Shown here one piece after another: positions 40,591 through 41,570 of a stretch of DNA of 41,570 nucleotides. The notes beneath the pieces are model-generated. The model saw nothing but the letters and a program-made list of their open reading frames with translations. It had not been told where the DNA came from and ran no database searches. The DNA is taken from contig CABHOW010000161.1 in NCBI GenBank assembly GCA_902168225.1, forward strand, positions 1 to 41,570, read 5' to 3'. A program made the position numbers and the translations under genes. Origin of the DNA: an uncultured Flavihumibacter sp. Its GTDB lineage: Bacteria; Bacteroidota; Bacteroidia; Chitinophagales; Chitinophagaceae. The first letter of the stretch is position 1; each line of letters opens with the position of its first letter.

Positions 40591-41570
40591 TTATTTACGC
40601 GCAATTTGCTGCTCTCGAAGCAATAAATCGGTTAAAACAATAGCGGTTACGGCTTCCAAAACCACCGGAACGCGTAGCGCTATACATAGATCGTGACGCC
40701 CTTTTACTGAAAAATTTTCCACGGTTTGTGAATCCCAATTCCAGGAAGTCTGCTCTTTAGGTGTAGAAGAAGTCGGTTTTACTACAATTCTATACACCAA
40801 TTCATTACCATTCGTGATTCCGCCTACAACTCCTCCTGAATGATTTGTTTTAGTAGTACCCGCATCATCTATTTGTGAATCGTTATGATCTGAGCCAAAC
40901 ATTTTTGCCGCAGCAAAGCCGGCTCCAAATTCTATGCCTTTGATGGCAGGGATAGAAAAAACAGCATGACTAATAACTGATTCTACAGAATCAAAAAAAT
41001 GCTCCCCTAAACCTACAGGTAATCCACTTGTTTTGCTTTCAACAATACCTCCGATACTATCTTTTTGGTCGATAGCTTTTTGTAAGCCCTTATCTAGATC
41101 TTGTTCACCACCGATCTCTACAATAGTTGCTGTAGTAATAATATTTTTTTGGGCAATAATTTTCTTAGCAATCACTCCGGCAGCCACTAAACAGGCTGTT
41201 AATCTTCCGCTGAAATGCCCACCACCTCTATAATCTTCATGACCCCCATACTTAATATGTGCGGTAAAATCTGCATGTCCGGGTCGTGGAATAGACCTGT
41301 GCTTATCATAATCGCCACTACGGGTATTCTTATTTTCAAAAAAAATAGCTATGGGTGCACCGGTTGTTTTACCATTAAAAATGCCACTTTTAAAAATGGG
41401 TATATCATCTTCCTTTCTAGGGGTAGTTCCTTTTAGTATACCGCCTTTTCTTCTTTCCATATCTTCCTCAAAATCTGAGACGGCAATAGGAATACCTGCC
41501 GGACAACCATCTAACACAAAACCAACACTCTCACCGTGCGATTCACCGAAAATATGTATTCTAAATAGGG
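40591..41570 (-). CDS. aroC: Chorismate synthase (5' end outside the window)
   Basis: Final step of the shikimate pathway: converts 5-enolpyruvylshikimate-3-phosphate to chorismate with reduced FMN. The frame stays open to the window edge and reads LFRIHIFGESHGESVGFVLD before the more obvious part, so only about the first eight residues are missing and GTG 41517 is not the start. Family blocks are RRKGGILKGTTPRKEDDIP, RPGHADF, HEDYRGGGHFSGRLTA and the C-terminal RHDLCIALRVPVVLEAVTAI. The missing N-terminus presumably starts with a MNSFGR-like sequence. Confidence 0.95.
   Translation of the reverse strand, partial: LFRIHIFGESHGESVGFVLDGCPAGIPIAVSDFEEDMERRKGGILKGTTPRKEDDIPIFKSGIFNGKTTGAPIAIFFENKNTRSGDYDKHRSIPRPGHADFTAHIKYGGHEDYRGGGHFSGRLTACLVAAGVIAKKIIAQKNIITTATIVEIGGEQDLDKGLQKAIDQKDSIGGIVESKTSGLPVGLGEHFFDSVESVISHAVFSIPAIKGIEFGAGFAAAKMFGSDHNDSQIDDAGTTKTNHSGGVVGGITNGNELVYRIVVKPTSSTPKEQTSWNWDSQTVENFSVKGRHDLCIALRVPVVLEAVTAIVLTDLLLREQQIARK

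Noticed and set aside
41517..41517. GTG 41517 as the chorismate synthase start
   Set aside because: The upstream frame to the window edge encodes the conserved FGESHGE block, so the gene continues beyond the window.

Overview
The window is a 41.6 kb stretch of a low-GC Bacteroidota chromosome, most like the Chitinophagaceae. The clues are promoter elements of the Bacteroidota type (TAnnTTTG or TAnnTTTGC just upstream of starts), an OmpA protein with thrombospondin-3 calcium repeats, CA-less PAS/REC proteins, a LuxE-like acyl-protein synthetase, and Bacteroidota-style RHS proteins. The placement rests on gene content and signals read by eye, not on a database search. No rRNA, tRNA or CRISPR array was seen.

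Layout. (1) 1-6630, plus strand: ammonium channel, PlsC acyltransferase, PriA helicase, MurB and an exported VOC/NTF2-like protein. (2) 6631-14327: an accessory island, all on the minus strand, lying between two inverted copies of a GAAAGTCCG-type repeat that each abut the stop codon of the flanking housekeeping gene. It holds three RHS core modules with near-identical N-terminal parts and three different C-terminal toxin tips. Each tip is followed by its own small, different gene (presumed immunity). The island also holds a fossil cassette, recurring tail and upstream repeats, a truncated 5' RHS remnant and an internally deleted IS1-type transposase. (3) 14327-18479, minus strand: miaA, a pRiA4 ORF3-like protein, CCA-adding enzyme, a family 9 glycosyltransferase and a small unknown. 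(4) 18599-20368, plus: dapD and an EamA transporter. (5) 20371-28731: a signalling block. Two PAS-DHp-REC proteins without an ATPase domain, a lone receiver and a NarL/LuxR-type regulator are on the minus strand; divergent from them are an NtrC-type sigma-54 activator and a large hybrid kinase with an HPt domain. (6) 28886-34124: glycosyltransferase, glycosyltransferase fragment, LuxE-like protein (opposite strand), lipoprotein, UbiA-like membrane protein and M42 aminopeptidase. (7) 34190-36345: a class I glutamine-amidotransferase-like protein and an ATP-grasp-like protein, a possible undescribed ligase pair. (8) 36347-41570: BioF-like enzyme, MiaE-like tRNA hydroxylase, OmpA/TSP3 protein, RlpA-like protein, DUF952 protein and chorismate synthase (5' end outside the window).

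The most interesting region is the RHS island. Shared homology before each variable tip, and a shared tail after each cassette, would allow toxin-immunity cassettes to be exchanged by homologous recombination. One cassette carries a metzincin-like zinc protease signature (HEIGHTGGLDH plus a downstream NFMSY Met-turn), and the gene overlapping it by 4 nt encodes a lipoprotein, which suggests protection in the periplasm. Secondary points are the CA-less PAS-DHp-REC pair and the amidotransferase/ATP-grasp pair.
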